Source of the DNA: Muribaculaceae bacterium
GTDB taxonomy: Bacteria; Bacteroidota; Bacteroidia; Bacteroidales; Muribaculaceae
DNA: 55,096 nt
Assembly: GCA_017935045.1 (NCBI GenBank)
Contig: JAGBIJ010000042.1
Span: 1-55,096 of the forward strand
Direction: 5' to 3'
Position 1 is the first letter of the stretch. Each line of letters opens with the position of its first letter. The notes below the pieces were generated by a model. It saw only the letters and a program-made list of their open reading frames with translations. It had not been told where the DNA came from and did not search any database. Below, piece after piece: positions 15,990-24,790 of the stretch. Made by a program: the position numbers and the translations under genes.

Positions 15990-16970
15990 TTACTTGGCGT
16001 CGAAAAGCGAACGGATAGAGCCGATGGATGAGAGAACGGAGCTGGCCTCGTAGGGTATGTAGACCGTCTTGTTGTCCTGACCCGAGGTCATCTCACGCAG
16101 AGTCTCGATATACTTCATGGCCAGCATATAGGTAGCCGGATCCGTCTTGCCGCTCTTTACGGCTTCCGCCACGCGCATGATGGCGTCGGCCTCGGCCTTG
16201 GCGTTGAGGATGATGGCCTGAGCCTCGCCTTCGGCTTTAAGAATCTCCGACTGCTTGTGGGCCTCGGCCTCGTTGATGCGCGACGCCTTCTCTCCCTCGG
16301 AGCGCAGAATCAGCGACTGCTTCTCTCCCTCTGCGTTCAGGATTTCCGCACGGCGGTTGCGTTCGGCCTGCATCTGCTTCTCCATGGCTACGCGCACGCT
16401 TTCCGGGGGCGTGATGTCCTGCAGCTCTACGCGGTTTACCTTCACGCCCCACTTATTGGTGGCGTCGTCCAGGATAGCCTGAAGCTTGGTGTTGATGGTG
16501 TCGCGCGAGGTCAGGGTCTCGTCCAGCTCCAGCTCGCCTATGACGTTGCGCAGCGAGGTCTGCGTCAGCTTCTCGATGGCGTTAGGCAGATTGTCTATCT
16601 CGTAGACGGCTTTCTTGGGGTCGGTAATCTGGAAGTAGAGTAGGGCATTTATTTCGGTGGTCACGTTGTCGCGCGTGATGACCTGCTGCGAGGGAAAATC
16701 GTAGACCTGTTCGCGCAGGTCTATTACCTTTGTGGCTACCGTGCGCACATAGTGGCGGCCGCCGGGACCCGATTCCACACGGCGTGTGTAGATAGTCTTC
16801 GGTTTGTCGACAAACGGGATTATGAAGTTCAGTCCCGGAGAGAGGACGCTGTGAAAGCGGCCCAGGCGCTCTATTACACGAGTCTCGGACTGCGGCACTA
16901 CTTTTACGCCGGCCGAAATGACGATCACAAGAAGCAGGACTATTATGCCTGCGATAATGTAAATATCCAT
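15990..16970 (-). CDS. SPFH/stomatin-like membrane protein (QmcA/Band 7)
   Basis: A 326-residue protein anchored by one N-terminal transmembrane helix (YIIAGIIVLLLVIVISAG), followed by a Band 7 domain (VPQSETRVIERLGRFHSVLSPGLN) and a long Ala/Glu-rich coiled coil (about 190-265, repeated EGEKQS/AEGEAQA units). Such proteins form oligomeric scaffolds in membrane microdomains and aid quality control of membrane proteins. The gene follows NfeD by 15 bp; SPFH and NfeD proteins commonly act together, so this is a two-protein module. Confidence 0.93.
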   Translation of the reverse strand: MDIYIIAGIIVLLLVIVISAGVKVVPQSETRVIERLGRFHSVLSPGLNFIIPFVDKPKTIYTRRVESGPGGRHYVRTVATKVIDLREQVYDFPSQQVITRDNVTTEINALLYFQITDPKKAVYEIDNLPNAIEKLTQTSLRNVIGELELDETLTSRDTINTKLQAILDDATNKWGVKVNRVELQDITPPESVRVAMEKQMQAERNRRAEILNAEGEKQSLILRSEGEKASRINEAEAHKQSEILKAEGEAQAIILNAKAEADAIMRVAEAVKSGKTDPATYMLAMKYIETLREMTSGQDNKTVYIPYEASSVLSSIGSIRSLFDAK

Positions 16971-16985
16971 AAATAACTAAGTTTT

Positions 16986-17432
16986 TTAATTCTTGGTGGG
17001 GAGGGCTACGGTCAGGATGATGCTGTCGTAGGCGGTGACTATGACCTCGGTGCCGGCGGGTATCTCCACGTCAGTGTCAGGCATGCGTACCTGCCAGTTG
17101 TCGCCATCGATGCGCGCCCTGCCGAGCTTGCCCGGATGGATGGCGTGAGTCACGTAGGCACGGCGTCCTAACAGGGCATCCATGCCTGTACGGTTCTCCT
17201 TGGATTGCATACGCCCGTGGCGGCGCCGGAACCAGGGAAGCAGGGCTATATATGCTGCCAATGCTCCGCATATCAGGGTCGTGAACTGCCACAGGGGAGC
17301 GAGTCCGAGCAGGGCGCAGACCAGAGCGATAAGCGAGCCGATGGCCAGGCAGAGCGCCCACATCATCTGAGTGAGTACCTCAGTTATCAGCAGCGCGGCT
17401 GCCACAATAATCCAGATTGTCCAAGCATCCAT
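16986..17432 (-). CDS. NfeD-like membrane protein
   Basis: A 148-residue protein: two or three hydrophobic segments at the N-terminus (WIIVAAALLITEVLTQMMW; LCLAIGSLIALVCALLG; ICGALAAYIALLPW) and a C-terminal OB-fold of about 70 residues (LLGRRAYVTHAIHPGKLGRARIDGDNW ... ILTVALP), the NfeDC domain. It is first in the operon with the SPFH protein, its usual partner. A well-matched promoter lies just upstream. Confidence 0.88.
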   Translation of the reverse strand: MDAWTIWIIVAAALLITEVLTQMMWALCLAIGSLIALVCALLGLAPLWQFTTLICGALAAYIALLPWFRRRHGRMQSKENRTGMDALLGRRAYVTHAIHPGKLGRARIDGDNWQVRMPDTDVEIPAGTEVIVTAYDSIILTVALPTKN

Positions 17433-17463
17433 AGATAAGTAGGTTATCAGATTTTTTATTGCA

Positions 17464-17495
17464 CAAATATAATTAAAAAATCGGAGACATACAAA
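17464..17495 (-). promoter_or_regulatory. Promoter of the NfeD/SPFH operon
   Basis: Minus-strand TATATTTG (plus CAAATATA, 17464-17471) and TTTG (CAAA, 17492-17495) are 20 bp apart. The leader is roughly 25 nt before the start at 17432. Confidence 0.8.
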
Positions 17496-17577
17496 TATTC
17501 AACATATTTTTTATTTTAGTTGTCACAAAAAGCGGTGTTGCTCCGTTGTATAGACAGTAAATATATATATTTTGAAT

Positions 17578-18054
17578 ATGAGAAAGATCTTCTTGTCTAT
17601 GATTGCGCTCGCGCTTATCGGAGCGGGGAGCGTCGGCTGCACCAAGGCGGCCGCTTCAGTGGCCGCCTCGGAGGTGGTCGTGACCAACTCCGGAGTGGAT
17701 GACAACGGAAATGTCAACTGCGTGAACTGCAAGGGTTGCACAGGCTGCGTGAACTGCACCAACTGCACTAATTGCAACGGCTGTGTAGGCTGCTCCAACT
17801 GCCGGGGCTGCAGCGGCTGTGTCGATTCAAAGAATTGCAACAACTCCGACGGCTCGGTAAACTGCACCAACTGCAATGGCTGCGACGGTTGCGCCAAATG
17901 TAATAACTGTACTAACTGCAGCAGCTGTGCTGACTGCAAAAACTGCAACGGCTGCGCTGCATGTGAGAAATGCAAGAATTGCAATAACTGTACCCACTGC
18001 AAGAAATGCTCCAACCAGCGCGGAGCCTCTCACGTCCGCAATAAGAGTAAATGA
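17578..18054 (+). CDS. Cysteine-array lipoprotein (30 Cys at strict period 3)
   Basis: A 158-residue predicted lipoprotein: signal segment MRKIFLSMIALALIGAG and Cys21 in a weak lipobox (SVGC). After a 26-residue linker comes an array of 30 cysteines, C48 to C144, all at positions divisible by three: 12 in a row, then gaps of six and nine residues, then 17 in a row. The units are mostly N-C-x or G-C-x. Keeping register across the gaps suggests a regular solenoid with one Cys face, either disulfide- or thiol-lined or binding metal. The tail is basic (NQRGASHVRNKSK). I know no named family or function. It is a lone gene with its own terminator, between divergent NfeD and convergent thioredoxin-like genes. 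Confidence 0.85.
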   Translation: MRKIFLSMIALALIGAGSVGCTKAAASVAASEVVVTNSGVDDNGNVNCVNCKGCTGCVNCTNCTNCNGCVGCSNCRGCSGCVDSKNCNNSDGSVNCTNCNGCDGCAKCNNCTNCSSCADCKNCNGCAACEKCKNCNNCTHCKKCSNQRGASHVRNKSK

Positions 18055-18072
18055 TATATCTTTTAATCAGTG

Positions 18073-18121
18073 ACATACCGGGTGTTGCGACTAACTGCAA
18101 TACCCGGTATGTTGTTTTTTT
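18073..18121 (+). terminator. Rho-independent terminator of the Cys-array gene
   Basis: ACATACCGGGT (18073-18083) pairs with ACCCGGTATGT (18102-18112), extended inward by TTGC/GCAA, and is followed by a TGTTTTTTT tract. A strong stem about 20 bp after the stop codon. Confidence 0.92.
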
Positions 18122-18169
18122 GGGGGGGATGCCAGACGAATCCGGCAAGCCCGAAATAATACTGACAGG

Positions 18170-19273
18170 TCAGAGCATTGAGGCTATGTCGGCTACGTTA
18201 CCGGTACTCTGTATCAGCTCGCCGGCTCCGTTGTAGATGAAAAATGCCGGGATGGAGCCTACATTATAATGCAGCGCGGCCTGGCTGCGGGTCGCATCGG
18301 GATCGTAGACTACGGTCCAGGGCAGAGCCTTCGCCGCCTGCTTCCATGCGTATTGGTCGGCATCGAGACATACCTCATAGATATTCGTCAGTCCTTGTTC
18401 ATAAAGTTCCGCCAGTCTTTTGTTGATGGCCGGCACCCCCTCCATAGTCAGGGCCGTGAAAGCCACGACGACGGGTTTGCCTTTGCCTAAAAGCGAGGAT
18501 AGAGCTACCGGTTTGCCGTCCTTGCCCGGCAGACTTATCTCTATCATCGCCGTCTGCGAGGCTTCGATTACCTGAGTCCGGCCCGCCTGCTTGCGGCGCT
18601 CGGCCTGTCCCTGACGGGCGCGCTTGGCCAGCGCCCGGGTGTGAGGGTCGTCGGGACGATGGGTAGTGAAGGCTGTGGCCACCGCCGCATAGAAGGGATG
18701 GGTAAAGTCTATCAGATATCCGTCGCCAAACTTTCGGGTAAGTATATAATAACTCAGAATATTGCCCTTGGCATTCTGTAGATAACGCGCATATACGCGG
18801 CGGCGGAACGCCTCGGTGGAGTCCGTATTCTGCATGGCCGCCACCTTGCGGGCTTCGCGCTCAAAGAGAGTGAGCTGTTCGGCCTGAGAGGTGCCCCCTA
18901 ATGCGAACGAGCCGGCGAAGTCTGCGGCATCAGCCTTAAGTGTGAAGCGGTCGATGCTGTCTACGGGCAGATAGACATACGAGCCGTCCAGGCCGAGGCG
19001 GTATAGTTCGGGAGTCTCCGGGGCGGCTGACGATATGTCGAAAGAGCCGTCAGAGCCGGCAGTTACGGAGTCGATAGCCACCCATCCGGCATCGGCATCG
19101 AGCCGCTCGAGTACCAAGGTCTTTCCTCCGCCTCCCTTCACGTCGCCCTCTACAGAGAACGAAGGATTGCGGTCGCAGCCGATGGCGGCGGAAAGAAGAA
19201 CCAGAGAGAGCGGCGCGGCAAGCGCGAAGCGGCGTAAAGCCGGTAATCTGTCAGTAAACATTGTGGAAAGCAT
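18170..19273 (-). CDS. Thioredoxin-like lipoprotein lacking the CxxC motif
   Basis: A 367-residue lipoprotein: signal segment with lipobox LLSAAIGC, an N-terminal beta-rich domain resembling DUF4369 (FSVEGDVKGGGGKTLVLERL), a helical middle, and a thioredoxin-fold C-terminal domain (about 250-367). The TlpA/AhpC-like family normally has WCxxC after the first strand; here that place reads VVVAFTALTMEGVPAINKRL, with no cysteine. The cis-Pro loop (GSIPAFFIYN) is kept. It probably cannot do thiol redox and may bind or scaffold. The start at 19273 (or ATG 19261) opens the signal peptide; the longer frame to 19417 runs past the promoter. It lies divergent from pnp. Confidence 0.82.
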   Translation of the reverse strand: MLSTMFTDRLPALRRFALAAPLSLVLLSAAIGCDRNPSFSVEGDVKGGGGKTLVLERLDADAGWVAIDSVTAGSDGSFDISSAAPETPELYRLGLDGSYVYLPVDSIDRFTLKADAADFAGSFALGGTSQAEQLTLFEREARKVAAMQNTDSTEAFRRRVYARYLQNAKGNILSYYILTRKFGDGYLIDFTHPFYAAVATAFTTHRPDDPHTRALAKRARQGQAERRKQAGRTQVIEASQTAMIEISLPGKDGKPVALSSLLGKGKPVVVAFTALTMEGVPAINKRLAELYEQGLTNIYEVCLDADQYAWKQAAKALPWTVVYDPDATRSQAALHYNVGSIPAFFIYNGAGELIQSTGNVADIASML

Positions 19274-19330
19274 AAAGTATCGGATAGAAAAGCCGGTGGG
19301 GAAGAGAGGCTCCCGGCATGCAATCTGCTG

Positions 19331-19362
19331 CAAAGTTAGCGATTTTGCGCCAATACAGCAAA
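19331..19362 (-). promoter_or_regulatory. Promoter of the thioredoxin-like gene
   Basis: Minus-strand TAACTTTG (CAAAGTTA, 19331-19338) and TTTG (CAAA, 19359-19362) are 20 bp apart. Its position excludes the longer upstream start of the gene. Confidence 0.78.
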
Positions 19363-19453
19363 TCCGAAATGAAAAAGGACGAATCGGCAACACCGGTCGA
19401 GAGCAGGGAGGGTACATTTCCGCCGGGAAAAGAAAAAAGAGTGGAGGGGAAAG

Positions 19454-19484
19454 TTGGGTATCTCACAAAAGTTTCGTATCTTTG
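19454..19484 (+). promoter_or_regulatory. pnp promoter
   Basis: TTGG (19454-19457, one mismatch) and TATCTTTG (19477-19484) are 19 bp apart, with a leader of about 40 nt to the pnp start at 19530. Confidence 0.65.
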
Positions 19485-19529
19485 CACGAATTTTGGAAAG
19501 ATAAAAAATAAGAAAAAGAAGAATAACTT

Positions 19530-21794
19530 ATGTTGAAACCGGTAAAGAAGACCATCAAGCTCGCCGACGGCAGAGAGATTACCATCGAGACGGGCAAGCT
19601 TGCTAAGCAGGCTGATGGCGCAGTAGAGGTCCGCATGGGCGATACCATGCTCCTCGCCACTGTATGCTCGGCCAAGGAGGCTGGCGAGGGGGTAGACTTC
19701 ATGCCCCTGACAGTGGAGTATAAAGAAAAATATGCCTCCATAGGCCGTTACCCCGGCGGATTCCTCAAACGCGAGGGCCGCGCAAGCGATTATGAAATTC
19801 TTACCTCGCGTCTTGTAGACCGCGTGCTGCGTCCGCTCTTTCCGGATAACTATCACGCCGAGACCTTCGTAAACGTAACTCTTTACTCCGCATCCGAGCA
19901 GGATGCTCCTGACGCTTTGGCCGGTATAGCCGCTTCGGCCGCTCTGGCATGTTCCGACATACCTTTCAATGGCCCTATCTCCGAGGTGCGCGTCGCCCGT
20001 GTGGATGGCGAGTGGGTAATCAATCCTACGTTCGCCCAGATGGAGAAGGCCGACATCGAGCTGATGGTCGGCGCGACCTACGACAATATAATGATGGTCG
20101 AGGGCGAGATGAACGAAGTCTCCGAGGCTGAGCTGCTGGAGGCTCTCAAGGTGGCCCATGAGGAAATCAAGAAGCACTGCCTGGCTCAGATCGAACTGAT
20201 GAAGGAAAGCGGCCACGAGCAGAAGCGTGAGTACTGTCACGAAGTCAATGACGAGGCTCTGCGCGCCGATGTACGCGAGAAGTGCTATGACAAGGCTTAC
20301 GCCATAGCCCGCGCCGGCAACCCCGACAAGCACTGGCGCTCGGATTCGTTCAAGGCTATCTGCGACGAGTATATCGCCGCTCTGCCGGAGATGACCGAGG
20401 AGCAGCTCGCTCTCTATACGCCGGAGCAGCGCGAAGCCATGGTAAAGCGCTATTACCATGATGTAGAGAAAGAGGCCATGCGCCGCTGTGTGCTCGACGA
20501 GGGCATCCGCCTTGACGGCCGCGACACCACTACGGTGCGCCCCATCTGGATTGAGACCGACTATCTGCCCGGACCTCACGGATCAGCTGTGTTTACCCGC
20601 GGCGAGACTCAGGCTCTGGTAACAGTGACGTTGGGCACCACGCTGGACGAAAAAATAGTGGACGACGTGCTGAACCGCAGCAAGGAGCGCTTCCTGCTTC
20701 ACTATAACTTCCCGCCCTTCTCCACCGGCGAAGCCCGTCCGCAGCGCGGCGTAGGCCGTCGTGAGATAGGTCACGGCAATCTGGCGCACCGCGCCCTGAA
20801 GCGCATGTTCCCCGACGCCTTCCCCTATACCTGCCGTATAGTCAGCGATATTCTGGAGTCCAACGGCTCATCGTCTATGGCTACCGTATGCGGCGGCACC
20901 CTGGCTCTGCTTGACGCCGGTGTGAAGATGAAGCGTCCTGTGGCCGGCGTGGCTATGGGTCTGATATCTGACGGAGAGAAATATGCCGTGCTGACCGACA
21001 TACTCGGCGACGAGGACCACCTGGGCGACATGGACTTCAAGGTAACAGGCACCGCCGACGGCATTACCGCCACACAGATGGATATCAAGTGCGACGGCCT
21101 GAGCTACGAGATTCTGGCCAAGGCGCTGGAGCAGGCCCGTCAGGGACGACTGCATATCTTAGGCCTTATCAACGAGGCGATACCTGAGGCTCGTGATGAG
21201 TACAAGGCTCACGTACCCCGTCTGATAACCTTCGAGATACCCAAAGATCTGATCGGCGCCGTAATCGGTCCCGGCGGAAAGGTAATCCAGGGCATACAGG
21301 AGGAGACTGGCGCCGCCATCTCTATCGACGAGGATACCGAACTCGGTATCGGCAAGGTGGAGATAGCTTCCGCCAACAAGGAGAGCCTGGACGCCGCCTA
21401 CGCCCGCATAAAGGCTATCGTGGCCATGCCGGAAGTGGGAGAAACCTATACCGGCAAGGTGCGTTCGATACTGGATTTCGGCGCGTTTGTGGAGTTTATG
21501 CCCGGCAAGGACGGTCTGCTCCATATCTCCGAGATTTCCTGGGATCGTCTGCCCGACATGGAGGCAAGCGGTCTGAAAGAGGGCGACGAGGTAACTGTCA
21601 AACTGCTTGAGATAGATCCGAAGACTGGCAAATACCGTCTGTCGATGCGCGCGCTTCAGGAGAAGCCCGAAGGCTGGAAAGAACCTGAGCGCCGTCCGCG
21701 CCGCGAAGACCGTCCGCGCCGTGAGGGCGACCGTCCCCGCGGTCCGCGTCGTGACGGCGGCGAGGGACGTGGCGACCGCGGTCCGCGTCGATAA
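19530..21794 (+). CDS. pnp: Polyribonucleotide nucleotidyltransferase (PNPase)
   Basis: A 754-residue 3'-5' phosphorolytic exoribonuclease, central to RNA decay. Two RNase PH domains are visible (first: [17 protein letters not shown]; second: [14 protein letters not shown], with [20 protein letters not shown] and [35 protein letters not shown] split by the catalytic Asp residues), then a KH domain ([15 protein letters not shown]) and an S1 domain ([20 protein letters not shown]). The last ~45 residues are Arg/Gly/Pro-rich ([14 protein letters not shown]), probably an extra RNA-binding tail. A strong promoter and terminator mark it as a single-gene transcript. Confidence 0.98.
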   Translation: MLKPVKKTIKLADGREITIETGKLAKQADGAVEVRMGDTMLLATVCSAKEAGEGVDFMPLTVEYKEKYASIGRYPGGFLKREGRASDYEILTSRLVDRVLRPLFPDNYHAETFVNVTLYSASEQDAPDALAGIAASAALACSDIPFNGPISEVRVARVDGEWVINPTFAQMEKADIELMVGATYDNIMMVEGEMNEVSEAELLEALKVAHEEIKKHCLAQIELMKESGHEQKREYCHEVNDEALRADVREKCYDKAYAIARAGNPDKHWRSDSFKAICDEYIAALPEMTEEQLALYTPEQREAMVKRYYHDVEKEAMRRCVLDEGIRLDGRDTTTVRPIWIETDYLPGPHGSAVFTRGETQALVTVTLGTTLDEKIVDDVLNRSKERFLLHYNFPPFSTGEARPQRGVGRREIGHGNLAHRALKRMFPDAFPYTCRIVSDILESNGSSSMATVCGGTLALLDAGVKMKRPVAGVAMGLISDGEKYAVLTDILGDEDHLGDMDFKVTGTADGITATQMDIKCDGLSYEILAKALEQARQGRLHILGLINEAIPEARDEYKAHVPRLITFEIPKDLIGAVIGPGGKVIQGIQEETGAAISIDEDTELGIGKVEIASANKESLDAAYARIKAIVAMPEVGETYTGKVRSILDFGAFVEFMPGKDGLLHISEISWDRLPDMEASGLKEGDEVTVKLLEIDPKTGKYRLSMRALQEKPEGWKEPERRPRREDRPRREGDRPRGPRRDGGEGRGDRGPRR

Positions 21795-21823
21795 GCATAG
21801 ACCCATATAAGGTAACTGTATAT

Positions 21824-21859
21824 GGACCGGACGCTCCCGCAGCCGTCCGGTCCTTTTTT
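21824..21859 (+). terminator. pnp terminator
   Basis: GGACCGGACG (21824-21833) and CGTCCGGTCC (21844-21853) form a perfect 10-bp stem followed by six T. The next gene starts only 24 bp later, so it depends on readthrough or an unseen promoter. Confidence 0.93.
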
Positions 21860-21882
21860 AAACAGCTCCAAATAGCTTCCGT

Positions 21883-23490
21883 ATGTTGAGAAATATTGCT
21901 CGCGCTCTTTGGCGGCATCTGCCGCTTGTCGTACTGTATATGTTGTTCATGGGCTTGCCTTGTCTGTTGAAGTTGGATATGGACGGCAGTTTTCATTTTG
22001 CAAAATTCAATTTGATTACAGGACTTGCCGCATCGTTTGCACTGGCGGCGGTATTGTCGCTGTGCGCTGTCAGGAGGTGGATAAGGTTTGTATTAGGAAT
22101 AATACTGTGGTACCTGTGTTTTCAGGAGTTCTTTGTCTTTCTGCATTTCGGCACCCGCTTCTCATCAAGGATATTATTCTTTATCGGCCAGACCAATCCG
22201 GCGGAGGCATCGGGATTTTTCAGCCAGTATATACCGACTTCAGCCACACTGTGGGCTCTGTTGAGTTCGTTGCTGCCGCTGGCCGTATGGTGGCCGTTGC
22301 AACGGTGGTGGAGGAGTCGCAGGCCAGCGTTGCCGCCGCTTCTGCAGAGAGTGGCGCCCGCGGTTCTGGTTGTCTGCTTTGCCGGTTCCGCCGCTTTATG
22401 TGTACTCGGCGCCTTTACTACAGTCTGGTTTGATAAGCTGAGCCTGCCTTCCGTAAGTCAATTTGTCTACGCCGTCAAGTCGGTGGGAAACAGCCGCAAA
22501 TGTAAGCCTGAGCTGGAGCATGCCATGCAAAACTGCGCCGCGATGCGTGCCTCAGACAGCGTACCGGCGCCTGCGGTAGTCTATGTCATAGGCGAATCGC
22601 TGAATAAACACCATACGCCGATATACGGCTATCCGCTTCCTACCACCCCTCGTCTCTCCCGTGAGCTGGAGCGCGGCAATCTGATTGTCTTCAGCAATGC
22701 CGACACTCCCTTCCCGGCTACGCAAGAGGTAATGGACGTCGTTTACTCTCTCTATCAGCCCGGCGATACGGTGCCTTGGCAGCGTCAGCCTTTCTTCCCG
22801 GCGTTGTTTCGCAAGGCCGGATACAAGGTGAGTTTTCACGACAATCAGGCGACGCGACTGCAGGCTTCGGCGCGTTGGGACTCCGACTTCATGTGGTATT
22901 TCAATTCAGATATTATCAGCAGGGCGTGTTTTGACTACAGCAATCTGACCAAAGAAAATTATGATGTCCCGTTCATGCATCGGGAATTGCCGCATATCGC
23001 CTTGGATTCGGCTACACTCTGCATAGTCCATCTGGTCGGGCAGCATATCCCCGCCGAGATACGCCTTGAACCCGAAAAGAAGCGTCGTTTTTCTGTACGC
23101 GATTATGCCGCGCGTACAGATTTGAATGAAGAGCAGAAGCAGGCGGTGGCTGATTATGACGAGGCCGTGCTGACTACAGACAGCGTGCTGTCGCTGCTGT
23201 TTGACCGCATGCGCGGCAAGGATGCGGTGCTGCTGTTTCATTCCGACCACGGCGAGGAGGTGTATGACTTCAGGGATAATTATGGCCGTACGCTTGAGCC
23301 TGTCACTCCGCAGATACGCAGGAATATCTACGAGGTTCCGCTTGTCATATATACTACACCGGAGTTCAGGGCGGCGCATCCCGGACTGTATGCCGGACTG
23401 CAGGAGATGTCGAGACGCCCGTTCTCGCTCTATGGTATCTCACGCCTGTTGCTGCGTCTTGGCGGAATCGTTGTCCCCGGAGTCAGATGA
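21883..23490 (+). CDS. Phosphoethanolamine transferase-like sulfatase (EptA family)
   Basis: A 535-residue inner-membrane enzyme. The N-terminal ~190 residues hold four to five transmembrane helices; the periplasmic part has the sulfatase/phosphoethanolamine-transferase signatures: YVIGESLNKHHTPIYGYPLPTT (metal-binding Glu in GES), Thr nucleophile region PATQEVMDVVYSLYQPG, and HSDHGEEVYD near the end. This family adds phosphoethanolamine to lipid A or other envelope glycans; the acceptor cannot be read. There is no promoter between the pnp terminator and its start. Its last ~50 bases overlap the 3' end of the MFS gene on the other strand. Confidence 0.88.
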   Translation: MLRNIARALWRHLPLVVLYMLFMGLPCLLKLDMDGSFHFAKFNLITGLAASFALAAVLSLCAVRRWIRFVLGIILWYLCFQEFFVFLHFGTRFSSRILFFIGQTNPAEASGFFSQYIPTSATLWALLSSLLPLAVWWPLQRWWRSRRPALPPLLQRVAPAVLVVCFAGSAALCVLGAFTTVWFDKLSLPSVSQFVYAVKSVGNSRKCKPELEHAMQNCAAMRASDSVPAPAVVYVIGESLNKHHTPIYGYPLPTTPRLSRELERGNLIVFSNADTPFPATQEVMDVVYSLYQPGDTVPWQRQPFFPALFRKAGYKVSFHDNQATRLQASARWDSDFMWYFNSDIISRACFDYSNLTKENYDVPFMHRELPHIALDSATLCIVHLVGQHIPAEIRLEPEKKRRFSVRDYAARTDLNEEQKQAVADYDEAVLTTDSVLSLLFDRMRGKDAVLLFHSDHGEEVYDFRDNYGRTLEPVTPQIRRNIYEVPLVIYTTPEFRAAHPGLYAGLQEMSRRPFSLYGISRLLLRLGGIVVPGVR

Positions 23491-24696
23491 GTCGAGGTCG
23501 GCCGGTATGCGGCGCGACAGACGGGCCAGCAGCAGAATCAGCAAAGCCATGGCGGCGTATACCAGAGCGGTGGAATGTGTCATGTCGCCCATACCTACGA
23601 GCGGACTGACGGTAGCCCCGAAGATATATCCCATCACACCCAGCACGGCAGAGGCGCGTCCGGCATTGCTGCGTCCTTCATTCATGGCCAGGGTATTGCT
23701 CATAGTGAAAATCATGCCCAGACAGAACAGTATCGGGCAGCAGAGTATCTCGTAGAGCCAGAAGTCATATACACACCACAACGCGACACACTGGGCGGCC
23801 ACGGCTATGACGAGGATTCTGGCCGCCACGACCGCCGCCCGCTTGAGTACCTTGAACCGGAGCGCTATGGTGGAGCCTATGGCTACGAAGACTGCGTTGC
23901 AGCCCATAAAGACGCCGAACATGACATCGGAGTATCCGTAGCGGGTCTGTATGATGAACGGTGCGGACGCGATGTAGGCGAACAGCAGACTGAGGGCTGC
24001 TCCTTTAAGCAGCACGTGGGTCATGAACCGCGGCTGACCCACCAGCCGGCCATATCCTTTGAAGGCCTGCCACAGTGTGGTCTTTGCCCGTCTTGATGCG
24101 GGCAGGCTCTCTTTCAGTTTCGGGGAGACAAGGAGAATAAAGACTGCGAACAGGGCAAGAAATATGAAGACGCTGCGCCACGTAAGCCAATGGGTAAAGA
24201 CGCCTCCGAGGACCGGAGCGGAGGCAGGCGCTATGCCGTTGATGGCTCCGATAAGAGCCATCATGCGTGCCAGCGGCCGGCCGCCGGTGACGTCGGTGGG
24301 AATCGTGCGGGACAGAAAGTAGCCGCCTGATGCGCCGAATCCCTGAAACAGACGACAGACGAGGAACACTTCGATGCGGGTGGTAAAGACGCTTGCCACA
24401 GCGGCTGCCGTAAAGAGGACCAACGACCATATCAGCACCGGTTTGCGCCCGTGGATGTCGCTGACGGGGCCCATGATTACCTGTCCCAGCCCCAGTCCTA
24501 TCATGCCGAATGACAGCCCTAACTGAACGGTAGATACCGAACAGTGGAAATCTCTCGTCATCTGCGGCAGAGCCGGGATATACATGTCGTTGACAAATGA
24601 GCCGAATGAACTCAGAAGCACCATGAAAATGATGAAAAACCAATAATAGCCGGGGGTAAGGCCTCCGTATCTGGCCGAAGTGTTTGTGTCCGTCAT
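23440..24696 (-). CDS. MFS drug-resistance-type exporter (Bcr/CflA family)
   Basis: A 418-residue transporter with 12 predicted membrane helices. The MFS motif A between helices 2 and 3 is GPVSDIHGRKPVL, preceded by the Bcr-like start FGSFVNDMYIPALPQM, in which DMYIPALP is typical of the Bcr/CflA subfamily; a second marker is RLFQGFGASGG. It is probably a proton-driven exporter of small molecules such as antibiotics; the substrate is unknown. The start at 24696 (MTDTNTS) is preferred over a longer frame to 24756. It converges on, and overlaps by 51 bp, the phosphoethanolamine-transferase gene. Confidence 0.88.
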   Translation of the reverse strand: MTDTNTSARYGGLTPGYYWFFIIFMVLLSSFGSFVNDMYIPALPQMTRDFHCSVSTVQLGLSFGMIGLGLGQVIMGPVSDIHGRKPVLIWSLVLFTAAAVASVFTTRIEVFLVCRLFQGFGASGGYFLSRTIPTDVTGGRPLARMMALIGAINGIAPASAPVLGGVFTHWLTWRSVFIFLALFAVFILLVSPKLKESLPASRRAKTTLWQAFKGYGRLVGQPRFMTHVLLKGAALSLLFAYIASAPFIIQTRYGYSDVMFGVFMGCNAVFVAIGSTIALRFKVLKRAAVVAARILVIAVAAQCVALWCVYDFWLYEILCCPILFCLGMIFTMSNTLAMNEGRSNAGRASAVLGVMGYIFGATVSPLVGMGDMTHSTALVYAAMALLILLLARLSRRIPADLDSSDSGDNDSAKTQQQA

Positions 24697-24790
24697 AGTA
24701 TAAGAGCGTTTTAAACAGCCTATAGGGCGGTGCCGAACCGTCGGAGCGGTGGACACCGCTTTATTTCAACGCCTTTTCAGCCGAAGGGGT

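Noticed and set aside
17700-18010. Repeated short DNA motifs that resemble a CRISPR or VNTR array
   Set aside because: The repetition comes from Asn-Cys/Gly-Cys codons in one continuous reading frame; there are no equal-length spacers.
19251-20579. Minus-strand frame of 442 codons
   Set aside because: Antisense to pnp and crosses both divergent promoters.
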